A stretch of 64,000 nucleotides of DNA from the NCBI RefSeq assembly GCF_023556315.2, contig NZ_CP116221.1, forward strand, positions 1,871,001-1,935,000. The letters run 5' to 3'. Positions within the stretch are counted from its first letter, which is position 1, and every line of letters begins with the position of its first letter. Both the position numbers and the translations under genes were made by a program. Below are positions 1 to 7,140 of this stretch, one piece after another. The stretch comes from Psychroserpens ponticola. GTDB lineage: Bacteria > Bacteroidota > Bacteroidia > Flavobacteriales > Flavobacteriaceae. Under the pieces are notes generated by a model, which worked only from the letters and a program-made list of their open reading frames with translations, ran no database searches and was not told where the DNA came from.

Positions 1-1258
1 GGGTTAAATTTGAACAATCACCTTCCCAAAGCTGTAAATTATAACTAGATTCTGCAATAATATCCAAATTGTTAAAAGATTCAGAATTGACCTTAAACCA
101 TACATCAAGTCTATTAACATCATTACAACTTGGTATTTGAATCGAAGTTGTAGAAAGGTCATCATATGCTTGTAATTGTTGTCCAATCGTAAGCGAGAAT
201 GCATTATCACACTCATCGTTAAAAGGTACAAATCCACAAGCAAAAGCCACTTCTCCAACACTACTACAACTTTCAGCATTGTTTTCAATTATGAAAAGAG
301 GATATAGGTCTATAAAATCAGGCTCTTGTAATCGATTAATGGAAGCACAAAAAAGATTATTTTCACATATAGACAAATTCGGATTATTGGTGATTTTTAG
401 GAAAGGACCAAATGTTGTTGAAAAGTTATTAAATGCAGAAATATCATCAAGTAAGGGGTTATTGTCTATAACTAATTGAGAAATACCACCTCCTCCAATA
501 TCTCCTAAGCTTTGTAATAAATCATTATTTGAAATTACAAAATCTTGGTCAGAAACGCCAAAATTGTCACTTAATCCTGTTAAATTAATTAAAGAATCGT
601 TATTTATTATTTGCAAAAAGTCATAGACTCCATCGAATGCTTGCAACCCATTTAAACTACCCAAAACAGGATTGTTAGATATAATAATGAAAAAAGCATA
701 CAACCCAATATCAATATTGGCATTTGATATATTTGTTAGAGCACTTATATCTGTCAACGAAATATTATCATCGATTTTAAGTCCCGTAAAACCTCCTCCA
801 CCTATTCCATTGGGATCAAAATCTGTAACAAAATTTAATCCTTCTAAATTTACTAGTGAAGAACAGCCTTGAATATGCAAATGACTCAATGAAGTTAGAC
901 CTGTAAATACAGTAAGGTTAGTTAGTAAAGGATTGTCTTCTAATTGCAAAGCAGTATTATTTGAGATTAAAGATTGTAAATTATGTAATCCATCTAATTC
1001 TGTTAATAATGGATTGTCCAAAATCCTCAAATTTGGAATATAAGTAATAGTTGATAACGCTGTTAAATCTGTAATATCAGCACCACTTATAGTTAAACGA
1101 TCAGTTAACATAGTACAATCTGGATAATTAGTTGAAAAAGCATCTACTTCTGCTTGAGAACTTAAAGTAATGTTTGAAGTTGGACATTGGCTAAAATTAA
1201 GGATAGGTAATAAGCCTAGTATTAAGCATAATACCAAAAAATGTAACTTTGTTTTCAT
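1..1258 (-). CDS. Secreted leucine-rich-repeat protein, 5' part only
   Basis: Open from an ATG at 1258 to the window edge with no stop (about 419 codons seen). It starts with a signal peptide (MKTKLHFLVLCLILGLL). Leucine-rich repeats of the bacterial type follow, with recurring units such as ISNNPVLGSLNGL and DNPLLTELDGL. Near residue 350 it changes to a domain beginning VPFNDECDNAF, which resembles the post-LRR adhesion-type domains of Bacteroidota surface proteins. A type IX secretion tail would be expected at the missing C-terminus, but that is inference. It is the only convincing minus-strand gene in the window and starts 92 bases from the first attC-like site. It could be a reversed cassette or flanking chromosome. 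A TAnnTTTG box lies upstream. Confidence 0.85.
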   Translation of the reverse strand, partial: MKTKLHFLVLCLILGLLPILNFSQCPTSNITLSSQAEVDAFSTNYPDCTMLTDRLTISGADITDLTALSTITYIPNLRILDNPLLTELDGLHNLQSLISNNTALQLEDNPLLTNLTVFTGLTSLSHLHIQGCSSLVNLEGLNFVTDFDPNGIGGGGFTGLKIDDNISLTDISALTNISNANIDIGLYAFFIIISNNPVLGSLNGLQAFDGVYDFLQIINNDSLINLTGLSDNFGVSDQDFVISNNDLLQSLGDIGGGGISQLVIDNNPLLDDISAFNNFSTTFGPFLKITNNPNLSICENNLFCASINRLQEPDFIDLYPLFIIENNAESCSSVGEVAFACGFVPFNDECDNAFSLTIGQQLQAYDDLSTTSIQIPSCNDVNRLDVWFKVNSESFNNLDIIAESSYNLQLWEGDCSNLT

Positions 1259-1289
1259 AATTTGAGTTTAGATGTAAATGACTTAAGAC

Positions 1290-1297
1290 CAAATATA
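1290..1297 (-). promoter_or_regulatory. Putative -7 box for the LRR gene
   Basis: On the minus strand this reads TATATTTG, an exact match to the Bacteroidota -7 consensus TAnnTTTG, 32 bases upstream of the LRR start codon. No clear TTTG -33 element is seen at the right distance. Confidence 0.45.
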
Positions 1298-1349
1298 TCA
1301 ATTTTCTTATTGACTTCTGAAAAACATATTAAATCTAAAAACAACGAAA

Positions 1350-1482
1350 TGCCAACAACGTGTATAACCAATTGCTCAGTTTGTGTGTACTCGGAAAATC
1401 CTGCAGATTTTCCTACTGGTTCGTTTTCTTTTGTTAACTTAGTTCTCGCCAACGCAACTAGCCATACACAAACACGTTGTGC
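1350..1482 (+). repeat. attC-like site 1 (type 1)
   Basis: First site of the array: R'' TGCCAAC, R' GTTGTGC. Layout shared by all sites: R'' ending AAC, 3-base spacer, L'' GTGTAT, imperfect arm, inner stem (here GGAAAATCC with an imperfect partner), returning arm, L' ATACAC, about 6-base spacer, R' beginning GTT. Type 1 has arms of the form AACCAATTGC ... GCAACAAGCC. The R' bases belong to the next cassette, so R'' and R' of one site usually do not match beyond AAC/GTT. Its own R'' should match the start of whatever cassette lies to its left. Confidence 0.9.
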
Positions 1483-1599
1483 GTAATTCCCTCAAATTGC
1501 GGAAAGAAAATAATTACTTCATATTAACGTTTAGTAAATGGTTAAAAAACTGAAAATCAAAAAATATTAATAACTGATTTTCATAACGTTGTAGAAAAG

Positions 1600-2175
1600 A
1601 TGAATAGAAAACTATTATTAATCATTTTAATAATTCCAAATATATTTTATTGTCAAAGCGCATTTGAAGTTTCTGATTTTAAAAATGTACATTCAAAGGT
1701 GATTAGTATATTAAATGAAAAACAAATATTCTCTTCAGACGTTAACATTGAAGAAATTTATATAACAGATTTAATTGATGTCGAGAATAAAGTTGATGAT
1801 AACCTCACAAATGGTATATACTGGATTTATTATCATTATCACTGGAATTCTTATTTACTGATTAAAAACAAAAATAAATTTATCTTTTATAATGATCCTC
1901 TAAAGAATATTGATTCCTTATTTAAAAAAGTAATAGAGATTGATAAAACAAAAAAAGAATCTAAAGCATATTTAAAAAAAATTTATAATCATCTTTTTGG
2001 TTTAATAGAAGACAAACATAAACGAAGATTTACGGTTATTTCAACTGACCGAAAAGAATACAAAAAAAATGAGAGGCAATCCAAAAAGATTAATAAAGAC
2101 AAAATTCATTCTGAACAAAAAAAATTAAAAAAGGAATATCATTATTATTTGGATTTAATAAAAACGGATAAATAA
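1600..2175 (+). CDS. Secreted protein of unknown function
   Basis: 191 residues. An N-terminal signal peptide (MNRKLLLIILIIPNIFYCQS) is followed by a mixed, Lys-rich sequence with a strongly basic C-terminal third (KKNERQSKKINKDKIH region), possibly helical or coiled. It is not similar to any family I recognise. Sole gene of cassette 1, between a start GTTGTGCGT and a matching end ACGCACAAC at 2182-2190. The 120-base leader is longer than in most cassettes and has no clear promoter. Probably periplasmic or surface-located. Confidence 0.75.
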   Translation: MNRKLLLIILIIPNIFYCQSAFEVSDFKNVHSKVISILNEKQIFSSDVNIEEIYITDLIDVENKVDDNLTNGIYWIYYHYHWNSYLLIKNKNKFIFYNDPLKNIDSLFKKVIEIDKTKKESKAYLKKIYNHLFGLIEDKHKRRFTVISTDRKEYKKNERQSKKINKDKIHSEQKKLKKEYHYYLDLIKTDK

Positions 2176-2183
2176 AAAACTAC

Positions 2184-2317
2184 GCACAACAACGTGTATA
2201 ATTAATTGCTTGGTCTGTGTGTACTCGGAAAATCCTATCGGATTTTCCTACTGGTTCGTTTCTTTTTGCTAACTTAGTTCTAGCCAACGCAACTAACCAT
2301 ACACAAAACCGTTGTAA
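2184..2317 (+). repeat. attC-like site 2 (type 1)
   Basis: R'' GCACAAC, R' GTTGTAA; inner stem GGAAAATCC/GGATTTTCC. Confidence 0.9.
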
Positions 2318-2329
2318 ACAATTTAAGAA

Positions 2330-2494
2330 ATGTCGAAAAGCATTCATATAACAAAGAAAAATTTTAAAGGTTTAACTAAAACTGAACTTGACGAACAAGC
2401 TCAAGACCCAAATTCTGAATTAAGCGAATGGGCTCGAAAAAGTTCAATTAAAAAAGAGGTTAAGAAAAATCGAAAGAATGAAAAGAGCAGTTAA
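2330..2494 (+). CDS. Small basic protein, possibly translationally coupled to the TPR gene
   Basis: 54-codon ORF (begins MSKSIHITKKNFKGLTKTE, ends KKNRKNEKSS) that starts 19 bases after the cassette start, the usual place for a cassette gene. It overlaps the next gene by 17 bases in another frame. The charged Lys/Glu-rich sequence has no signal peptide. I do not recognise the family. Position and overlap support it as a real first gene of a two-gene cassette. The alternative is that only the downstream TPR gene is real. Confidence 0.55.
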   Translation: MSKSIHITKKNFKGLTKTELDEQAQDPNSELSEWARKSSIKKEVKKNRKNEKSS

Positions 2495-2981
2495 ATATGG
2501 CTTTTTGATTTTTGCTTTTATGCTTTTTAGCTGTAATGGAGCTGATTATTATAATCTCGGAATTTACCAAGCAAGACAAGGAAATCAGGAAAAGGCAATA
2601 GAATATTTTACAAAAGCAATCGAAGTTAACTCTGAAGATGCAGACGCATATTACAATAGAGCTTATGCACAACATTTATTAGGCGGAAAGGAAAAGCAGA
2701 CAATTTCTGATTACTCAAAATCTTTAGAACTAAATCCAAATGACAACGAAGCTCATATGAATCGTGGACTTATCTATATGAAAATGGGAGAAAATGAAAA
2801 AGCAATTTCTGATTACAAAGAGTCAATCCGAATTAACCCAGATTACCCAATTGTTTATGCGAATTTGGGAAATGCTTATAAACTGAATTTAGATAATGAA
2901 AAAGCTTGTGAGAATTGGAAGAAATCTTTGGAATTAGGAAATGAAAATGTCCGACAAAGACTAAATCTGAATTGTGAATAA
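2478..2981 (+). CDS. TPR-repeat lipoprotein
   Basis: 167 residues. The signal peptide ends in a lipobox (FMLFSCNG, Cys at about 19), so it is probably lipidated. At least three tetratricopeptide repeats follow: YNLGIYQARQGNQEKAIEYF, a DADAYYNRAYAQHLLGG unit, EAHMNRGLIYMKMGENEKAI and a final VYANLGNAYKL unit. TPRs mediate protein-protein contacts; no catalytic domain is present. It lies in cassette 2 behind the small ORF at 2330 and is followed by the cassette end TGTTTACAAC, which matches the start GTTGTAAACA. Confidence 0.85.
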   Translation: MKRAVKYGFLIFAFMLFSCNGADYYNLGIYQARQGNQEKAIEYFTKAIEVNSEDADAYYNRAYAQHLLGGKEKQTISDYSKSLELNPNDNEAHMNRGLIYMKMGENEKAISDYKESIRINPDYPIVYANLGNAYKLNLDNEKACENWKKSLELGNENVRQRLNLNCE

Positions 2982-2988
2982 AAACTGT

Positions 2989-3123
2989 TTACAACAACGT
3001 GTATAATTAATTGCTTTGGCAATTACCTACTTGGAAAATTCCTTCAGAATTTTCTCTGGCACGTTTTTGTTTACTAAATTAGTTGCTTAAACACGCAACT
3101 AACCATACACAAGACCGTTGCCC
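2989..3123 (+). repeat. attC-like site 3 (type 2)
   Basis: R'' TTACAAC, R' GTTGCCC. Type 2 arm (ATTAATTGCTTTGG ... GCAACTAACC) with inner stem built on GGAAAATTCC. Confidence 0.9.
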
Positions 3124-3167
3124 ACAATTTGAAAAAACATCCGAAATCCAAAGAAAAAACCGATTAA

Positions 3168-3947
3168 ATGAATAACGAAAAAATAATTAGAGACGAGGCA
3201 AGGGAATTTTGTAAAAATAGCAGTCTTGCAAATCCTTATACAGAAACATCGGTAAAATTGCAGGATTTAAAACACAAATTATATGATTTTTATTCTGACG
3301 AGTACAAAGCAATTTTTTTAGATGAAATTCAAAAAACAATTGCGGAGGACTTACAAAAACACCGTGATAATTCGCACGCTGGAAATCCGAGTCCTGAATG
3401 TCAATACGAGATTGTAGCGGAAAAGACTTTATTTTATGTAAATCAGGAATTGGGAATTTTACCAAAAGTTGTACACCAAAAATATCAGCAAGAAACAAAA
3501 TTGGAAAGGAACAAGGTTTTCATTAGTTACAGTCATTTAGACAAAGACTATTTAAATGATATTCAACGACATTTTAAACCTTTCAAAAATGACATAGATT
3601 TCTGGGATGATAGTAAAATTCTGCCTGGACAAAAATGGAAAGAGGAAATTAAAAGAGCAATAGCGGAAACCAAAGTTGCGATACTTCTCGTTAGTACAGA
3701 TTTTTTAGGTTCAGAATTTATTGCAACAGACGAATTGCCACCTTTATTAGAAAGTGCTGAAAAAGATGGTGCTGTAATTTTAACCGTCATTTTGAAACCT
3801 TGCTTATTTGAGGAATTCGATGATTTGAATAAATTTCAAGCAATAAATCCACCAAGCAGACCAATAAGTAAAATGGACGAAAATGAAAGAGAAGAATTAT
3901 ATGTGAATTTAGTTCGACAAACGAAAAGAGTTTTAAGCAAAGGATAA
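3168..3947 (+). CDS. TIR-domain protein, probable NADase-type immune effector
   Basis: 259 residues. The N-terminal ~110 residues are helical and unrecognised. A TIR (TIR_2-like) domain follows from about 115: VFISYSHLDKDYLNDIQRH (strand A and BB-loop region), DFWDDSKILPGQKW, and LLVSTDFLGSEFIATDEL, in which Glu189 sits where the catalytic glutamate of NAD-cleaving TIR domains lies. No STING, Thoeris or AGO partner is in the cassette, so activation must be self-contained or through outside proteins. The cassette start GTTGCCCACA and end TGTGGGCAAC are perfect complements. An anti-phage role is inference from the family. Confidence 0.85.
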   Translation: MNNEKIIRDEAREFCKNSSLANPYTETSVKLQDLKHKLYDFYSDEYKAIFLDEIQKTIAEDLQKHRDNSHAGNPSPECQYEIVAEKTLFYVNQELGILPKVVHQKYQQETKLERNKVFISYSHLDKDYLNDIQRHFKPFKNDIDFWDDSKILPGQKWKEEIKRAIAETKVAILLVSTDFLGSEFIATDELPPLLESAEKDGAVILTVILKPCLFEEFDDLNKFQAINPPSRPISKMDENEREELYVNLVRQTKRVLSKG

Positions 3948-3954
3948 AAACTGT

Positions 3955-4085
3955 GGGCAACAACGTGTATAATTAATGGCTAGTTCTCGCCTACTTACGA
4001 AAATCCTCGCGGATTTTCTATTCGGTTTTTATTTGCTAAATTAGGTGCTTAAACACGCCACTAATCATACACAAAACCGTTGTGT
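3955..4085 (+). repeat. attC-like site 4 (type 4)
   Basis: R'' GGGCAAC, R' GTTGTGT. Type 4 arm ATTAATGGC ... GCCACTAATC, inner stem GAAAATCC/GGATTTTC. Confidence 0.9.
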
Positions 4086-4097
4086 GTAATTTGAGAA

Positions 4098-4129
4098 TTT
4101 GCCTACGTTACCAAGATTTGGTATATTTG
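4098..4129 (+). promoter_or_regulatory. Promoter of toxin-antitoxin cassette
   Basis: TTTG at 4098-4101 and TATATTTG at 4122-4129, 20 bases apart, fit the Bacteroidota -33/-7 consensus (TTTG, TAnnTTTG). It lies inside the cassette, upstream of the antitoxin, so this pair does not depend on array read-through. Confidence 0.65.
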
Positions 4130-4146
4130 AATAAATGTATTTCAAA

Positions 4147-4389
4147 ATGGGAAAAAACACATCAATATCACTCGGAAATCACTTTGAGGATTTCATCAAA
4201 GACGAAGTAAAGTCTGGCAGATATGGTTCTGTTAGTGAAGTAATTCGTTCTGCTCTAAGACTATTAGAAAGTGAAGAAAAAAAAGAAAGAGAATTAATTA
4301 AAGCTCTAAAAGTTGGAGAAAAAAGTGGATTTATTGAAAATTTTGATCCTAAACAAAACCTGAATGAATTACATCGCAAACACTTATGA
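4147..4389 (+). CDS. ParD/RelB-like antitoxin
   Basis: 80 residues from the ATG at 4147 ([18 protein letters not shown]); an in-frame ATG at 4135 would add MYFK but lies very close to the -7 box. The N-terminal ribbon-helix-helix pattern ([17 protein letters not shown], then [18 protein letters not shown]) is typical of ParD. The C-terminal tail is charged and would wrap the toxin. It overlaps the toxin start by 4 bases (ATGA) and is expected to repress its own promoter. Confidence 0.88.
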   Translation: MGKNTSISLGNHFEDFIKDEVKSGRYGSVSEVIRSALRLLESEEKKERELIKALKVGEKSGFIENFDPKQNLNELHRKHL

Positions 4390-4688
4390 GTAAAAATAAA
4401 TATCGAATAAGTCAACAAGCGATAGATGATTTAAATAATATATGGCTTTATACTTTTCATAAGTGGTCTAAAGAACAAGCTGATAGATATTACAACTTAA
4501 TAATTGGAGAAATTGAATTTATTACAGACAATTATTTAATTGGAAAATCTGCAGAACAAACTCGAAAAAACTATAGATTTACTAAAATAAAATCTCATCT
4601 TATTTTCTATAGAAAAGTTGACAATGAAATTGTTGAAATCGTAAGAATTCTAAATCAGAGAATGGATATTAAAAAGAGGTTAGAATAA
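4386..4688 (+). CDS. ParE/RelE-superfamily toxin
   Basis: 100 residues with the ParE pattern: [18 protein letters not shown] at the start, [13 protein letters not shown], then [16 protein letters not shown] and the terminal [17 protein letters not shown]. ParE toxins poison gyrase and RelE toxins cut mRNA on ribosomes; the long helical N-terminus and the absence of obvious RelE catalytic residues favour ParE. It is coupled to the antitoxin by an ATGA overlap. Toxin-antitoxin cassettes are known to stabilise large integron arrays by penalising their loss. Confidence 0.87.
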   Translation: MSKNKYRISQQAIDDLNNIWLYTFHKWSKEQADRYYNLIIGEIEFITDNYLIGKSAEQTRKNYRFTKIKSHLIFYRKVDNEIVEIVRILNQRMDIKKRLE

Positions 4689-4697
4689 AAAAACTAC

Positions 4698-4830
4698 ACA
4701 CAACAACGTGTATAACCAATTGCTAGTTTGTGTGTACTCGGAAAATCCTATCGGATTTTCCTAACGGTTCGTTTTATTTTGTTAACTTAGTTCCTACCAA
4801 CGCAACAAGCCATACACAAACACGTTGTAT
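4698..4830 (+). repeat. attC-like site 5 (type 1)
   Basis: R'' ACACAAC, R' GTTGTAT. Confidence 0.9.
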
Positions 4831-4856
4831 GCAATTAAATCGAAACCAAATCCAGT

Positions 4857-5354
4857 ATGAAATTATTCTTATTAATTCTATTATCTACTAGTCTGTTTTG
4901 TTCTGCACAATCTTTAAAAGATAGTCACGAATTTAAATTTTATAAAAATGGACGAATAGTAAAACCAAAAAAAGTCAATATATATATTATATCAGACAAG
5001 GATACCCTAAAATGTGAAATCAATGAGAACAAAATCCTCATTCCTAAGGTTACAGATACCTGTTCAATTCTAATTAAATTAAAAAAAGAGACCATTTTAA
5101 TAAAAGATTTTGATTTTTCGAAAATTGGAAATAAGGGTTACATAACTTTAGGAATAGAAAATAACATGAAAAATTTCCAATTAATGACACCAGAATATCC
5201 TAATGCTTATATTCTAAAAAAATATGCAATTGCTATTAATATTGAAAATTTACAATTAATAAAAAAAGTATGTTTTCTAAACTACTATTATGCAATTCAA
5301 GAAAAAGGAAATAGAACTTATGTTATGAATTACACAAAGTATTCTGCTTTATAA
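4857..5354 (+). CDS. Secreted protein of unknown function (copy 1)
   Basis: 165 residues. A signal peptide (MKLFLLILLSTSLFCSAQS) is followed by a beta-rich segment with alternating hydrophobic residues (KPKKVNIYIISDKDTLKC), suggesting a small beta-sandwich. I recognise no family. The same protein is encoded at 21099-21596, and the identity includes the cassette start GTTGTATGC, its end GCATACAAC and the following attC arm. It is one of four cassettes present twice in the window. Confidence 0.78.
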   Translation: MKLFLLILLSTSLFCSAQSLKDSHEFKFYKNGRIVKPKKVNIYIISDKDTLKCEINENKILIPKVTDTCSILIKLKKETILIKDFDFSKIGNKGYITLGIENNMKNFQLMTPEYPNAYILKKYAIAINIENLQLIKKVCFLNYYYAIQEKGNRTYVMNYTKYSAL

Positions 5355-5360
5355 AACAGC

Positions 5361-5494
5361 ATACAACAACGTGTATAACCAATTGCTTAGTTTGTGTGTA
5401 CTCGGAAATTCCTATCGGAATTTCCTACAGGTTCGGCTTATTTTGCTAACTTAGTTCTTGCCAACGCAACTAGCCATACACAAACACGTTGTGC
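5361..5494 (+). repeat. attC-like site 6 (type 1)
   Basis: R'' ATACAAC, R' GTTGTGC. Up to R' it looks identical to site 22, which follows the second copy of the same cassette. Confidence 0.9.
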
Positions 5495-5509
5495 ACAAGT
5501 TGACCAAAA

Positions 5510-6007
5510 ATGAGACTAACCGAATTAATCCTGATTTTACTGATATCCAATTTGACTTTTGGACAAGACAAATATGTCGGAATTTATAATGACCGATTTT
5601 CGGAAAGTATTGAATTGAAATCGGACTCAACTTTTGTCCATAATTACAGATTTGACCTTTCGTCAAGTTGGACAACTGGAAAATGGGAAGTGTCAAATGA
5701 CACTATTTATTTCAAATCCGAGTTAGTTTCGGACTCTTTGCAAGTTCGAGATTTAAATGGAAATAAAATTAAAGATTCATTAGTACTTTCCGCTGACCTT
5801 AAAATTAACCGAATTGAATTAAATGAATTTATAATGTCATCATTATCAAGTGGTGGACAAAATAGAGTTAAACCACCAAATAAACTCTATTGGAAAAGGA
5901 ACAAACTTTATCGGATTAACGAAAATGGAACTCTTGATTTGAGAAAAGTAAAAGCATTTTGGACTGATAAAAAATATAAAACGTATTTCCGAAAAGAAAC
6001 TGAATGA
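5510..6007 (+). CDS. Secreted lipocalin-like small protein (copy 1)
   Basis: 165 residues. The signal peptide ends near NLTFGQ. The mature part begins DKYVGIYNDRFSESIELKSD and contains TTGKWEVSNDTIYFKS. This G-x-W plus alternating beta pattern is common in small lipocalin-like Bacteroidota exported proteins, but the assignment is tentative. Start ATG is 22 bases after the crossover. The cassette ends CTGTGCACAAC and starts GTTGTGCACAAG. An identical protein lies at 22724-23221. Confidence 0.75.
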   Translation: MRLTELILILLISNLTFGQDKYVGIYNDRFSESIELKSDSTFVHNYRFDLSSSWTTGKWEVSNDTIYFKSELVSDSLQVRDLNGNKIKDSLVLSADLKINRIELNEFIMSSLSSGGQNRVKPPNKLYWKRNKLYRINENGTLDLRKVKAFWTDKKYKTYFRKETE

Positions 6008-6017
6008 AAAAACCTGT

Positions 6018-6152
6018 GCACAACACCGTGTATAATTAATTGCTAGGTTCTTCCATACTTGCGAAAATTCCTGCGGAATTTTCACGGGTTCGTTAAAGTT
6101 TGCTAACTTAGTTGCTTAACCACGCAACTAACCATACACAAAACCGTTGTAA
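6018..6152 (+). repeat. attC-like site 7 (type 3)
   Basis: R'' GCACAAC, R' GTTGTAA. Type 3: left spacer ACC instead of AAC, arm ATTAATTGCTAGG ... GCAACTAACC. Confidence 0.9.
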
Positions 6153-6178
6153 GTAATGCCGAAAAACCCAGAAAACGA

Positions 6179-6973
6179 GTGAATAAAACAATGTTTGAAA
6201 TTACCAAAATGGATTGTCCTTCAGAGGAAAATCTAATCCGAATGAAATTGGACGGAATTTCAAGTATTGCGAATTTGGACTTTGATATTCCGAATCGGAA
6301 ATTGACCGTTTTTCACAGCGGAGAAATTGACCAAATCGAAAAGTCAGTTATCGAACTGAATTTAGGCGGAAAAAAAATCTCAACGGAACAAACCGACCAA
6401 ACGGAATTTAAAGAAAACGAAAACCAAAAAAAGCTACTTTGGTCTGTACTTGCAATCAATTTTGCTTTTTTCATAATTGAAATGACAACAGGAATTATCT
6501 CAAAATCTATGGGACTTGTTGCCGACAGTTTGGATATGCTTGCGGACAGTTTTGTGTACGGAATTAGTTTGTTTGCGGTTGGCGGAACAATAATAAAGAA
6601 AAAGCGGATTGCTAAACTTGCTGGATATTTTCAAATAACACTCGCGATTATTGGATTTGTAGAAGTTTTAAGGAGATTTTTCGGAGACGAGAAACTTCCC
6701 GATTTTTCAACAATGATTATCGTTTCGATTTTTGCACTTATCGCAAATGGAATTTGTCTTTACATTTTGCAAAAGTCAAAGAGCAAAGAAGAAGCACATA
6801 TGAAAGCAAGTATGATTTTCACCTCGAATGACGTTATTATAAATTTAGGAGTAATAATTGCTGGAATTTTAGTAAATTATTTGAGTTCGAGTAAACCTGA
6901 TTTGATTATCGGAACAATAGTTTTTGCGTTGGTAATTCAAGGAGCATTTCGAATATTGAAATTAAGTAAGTGA
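6179..6973 (+). CDS. Cation diffusion facilitator-type metal transporter with N-terminal metal-binding-like domain (copy 1)
   Basis: 264 residues from a GTG start; an ATG at 6191 is possible. Residues 1-65 resemble an HMA-type domain (FEITKMDCPSEENLIRMKL) lacking the second Cys of the usual CxxC. Residues ~85-264 form a cation efflux membrane domain with about six membrane segments, including GLVADSLDMLADSFVYGISL and a second TSNDVIINLGVI motif; the DxxxD/NDxxxN pair matches CDF metal sites. Predicted inner-membrane exporter of divalent metal. Within its cassette (GTTGTAAGT ... ACTTACAAC) it has no visible promoter. An identical protein lies at 21763-22557. Confidence 0.85.
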   Translation: MNKTMFEITKMDCPSEENLIRMKLDGISSIANLDFDIPNRKLTVFHSGEIDQIEKSVIELNLGGKKISTEQTDQTEFKENENQKKLLWSVLAINFAFFIIEMTTGIISKSMGLVADSLDMLADSFVYGISLFAVGGTIIKKKRIAKLAGYFQITLAIIGFVEVLRRFFGDEKLPDFSTMIIVSIFALIANGICLYILQKSKSKEEAHMKASMIFTSNDVIINLGVIIAGILVNYLSSSKPDLIIGTIVFALVIQGAFRILKLSK

Positions 6974-6989
6974 ACGAAAAAAGCACTAC

Positions 6990-7124
6990 TTACAACAACG
7001 TGTATAATTAATTGCTTTGGTCGTTGCTTATTTGGAAAATTCCTTCGGAATTTTCTCGCGTTCGTTTTTGTTTACTAAATTAGTTGCTGAAACACGCAAC
7101 TAACCATACACAAAACCGTTACCT
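6990..7124 (+). repeat. attC-like site 8 (type 2)
   Basis: R'' TTACAAC, R' GTTACCT; same arm as site 23. Confidence 0.9.
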
Positions 7125-7140
7125 GCAAGCTGAAAACATT

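Noticed and set aside
279-872. Short + strand ORFs at 279-479 and 672-872
   Set aside because: They lie antisense within the long minus-strand LRR gene, whose frame is open throughout.
7084-7140. Upstream ATG extensions that begin inside attC sites (also 15184, 21700, 38618, 53988, 55840)
   Set aside because: They read through the recombination site, and duplicated cassettes show that the extension is not conserved between copies.
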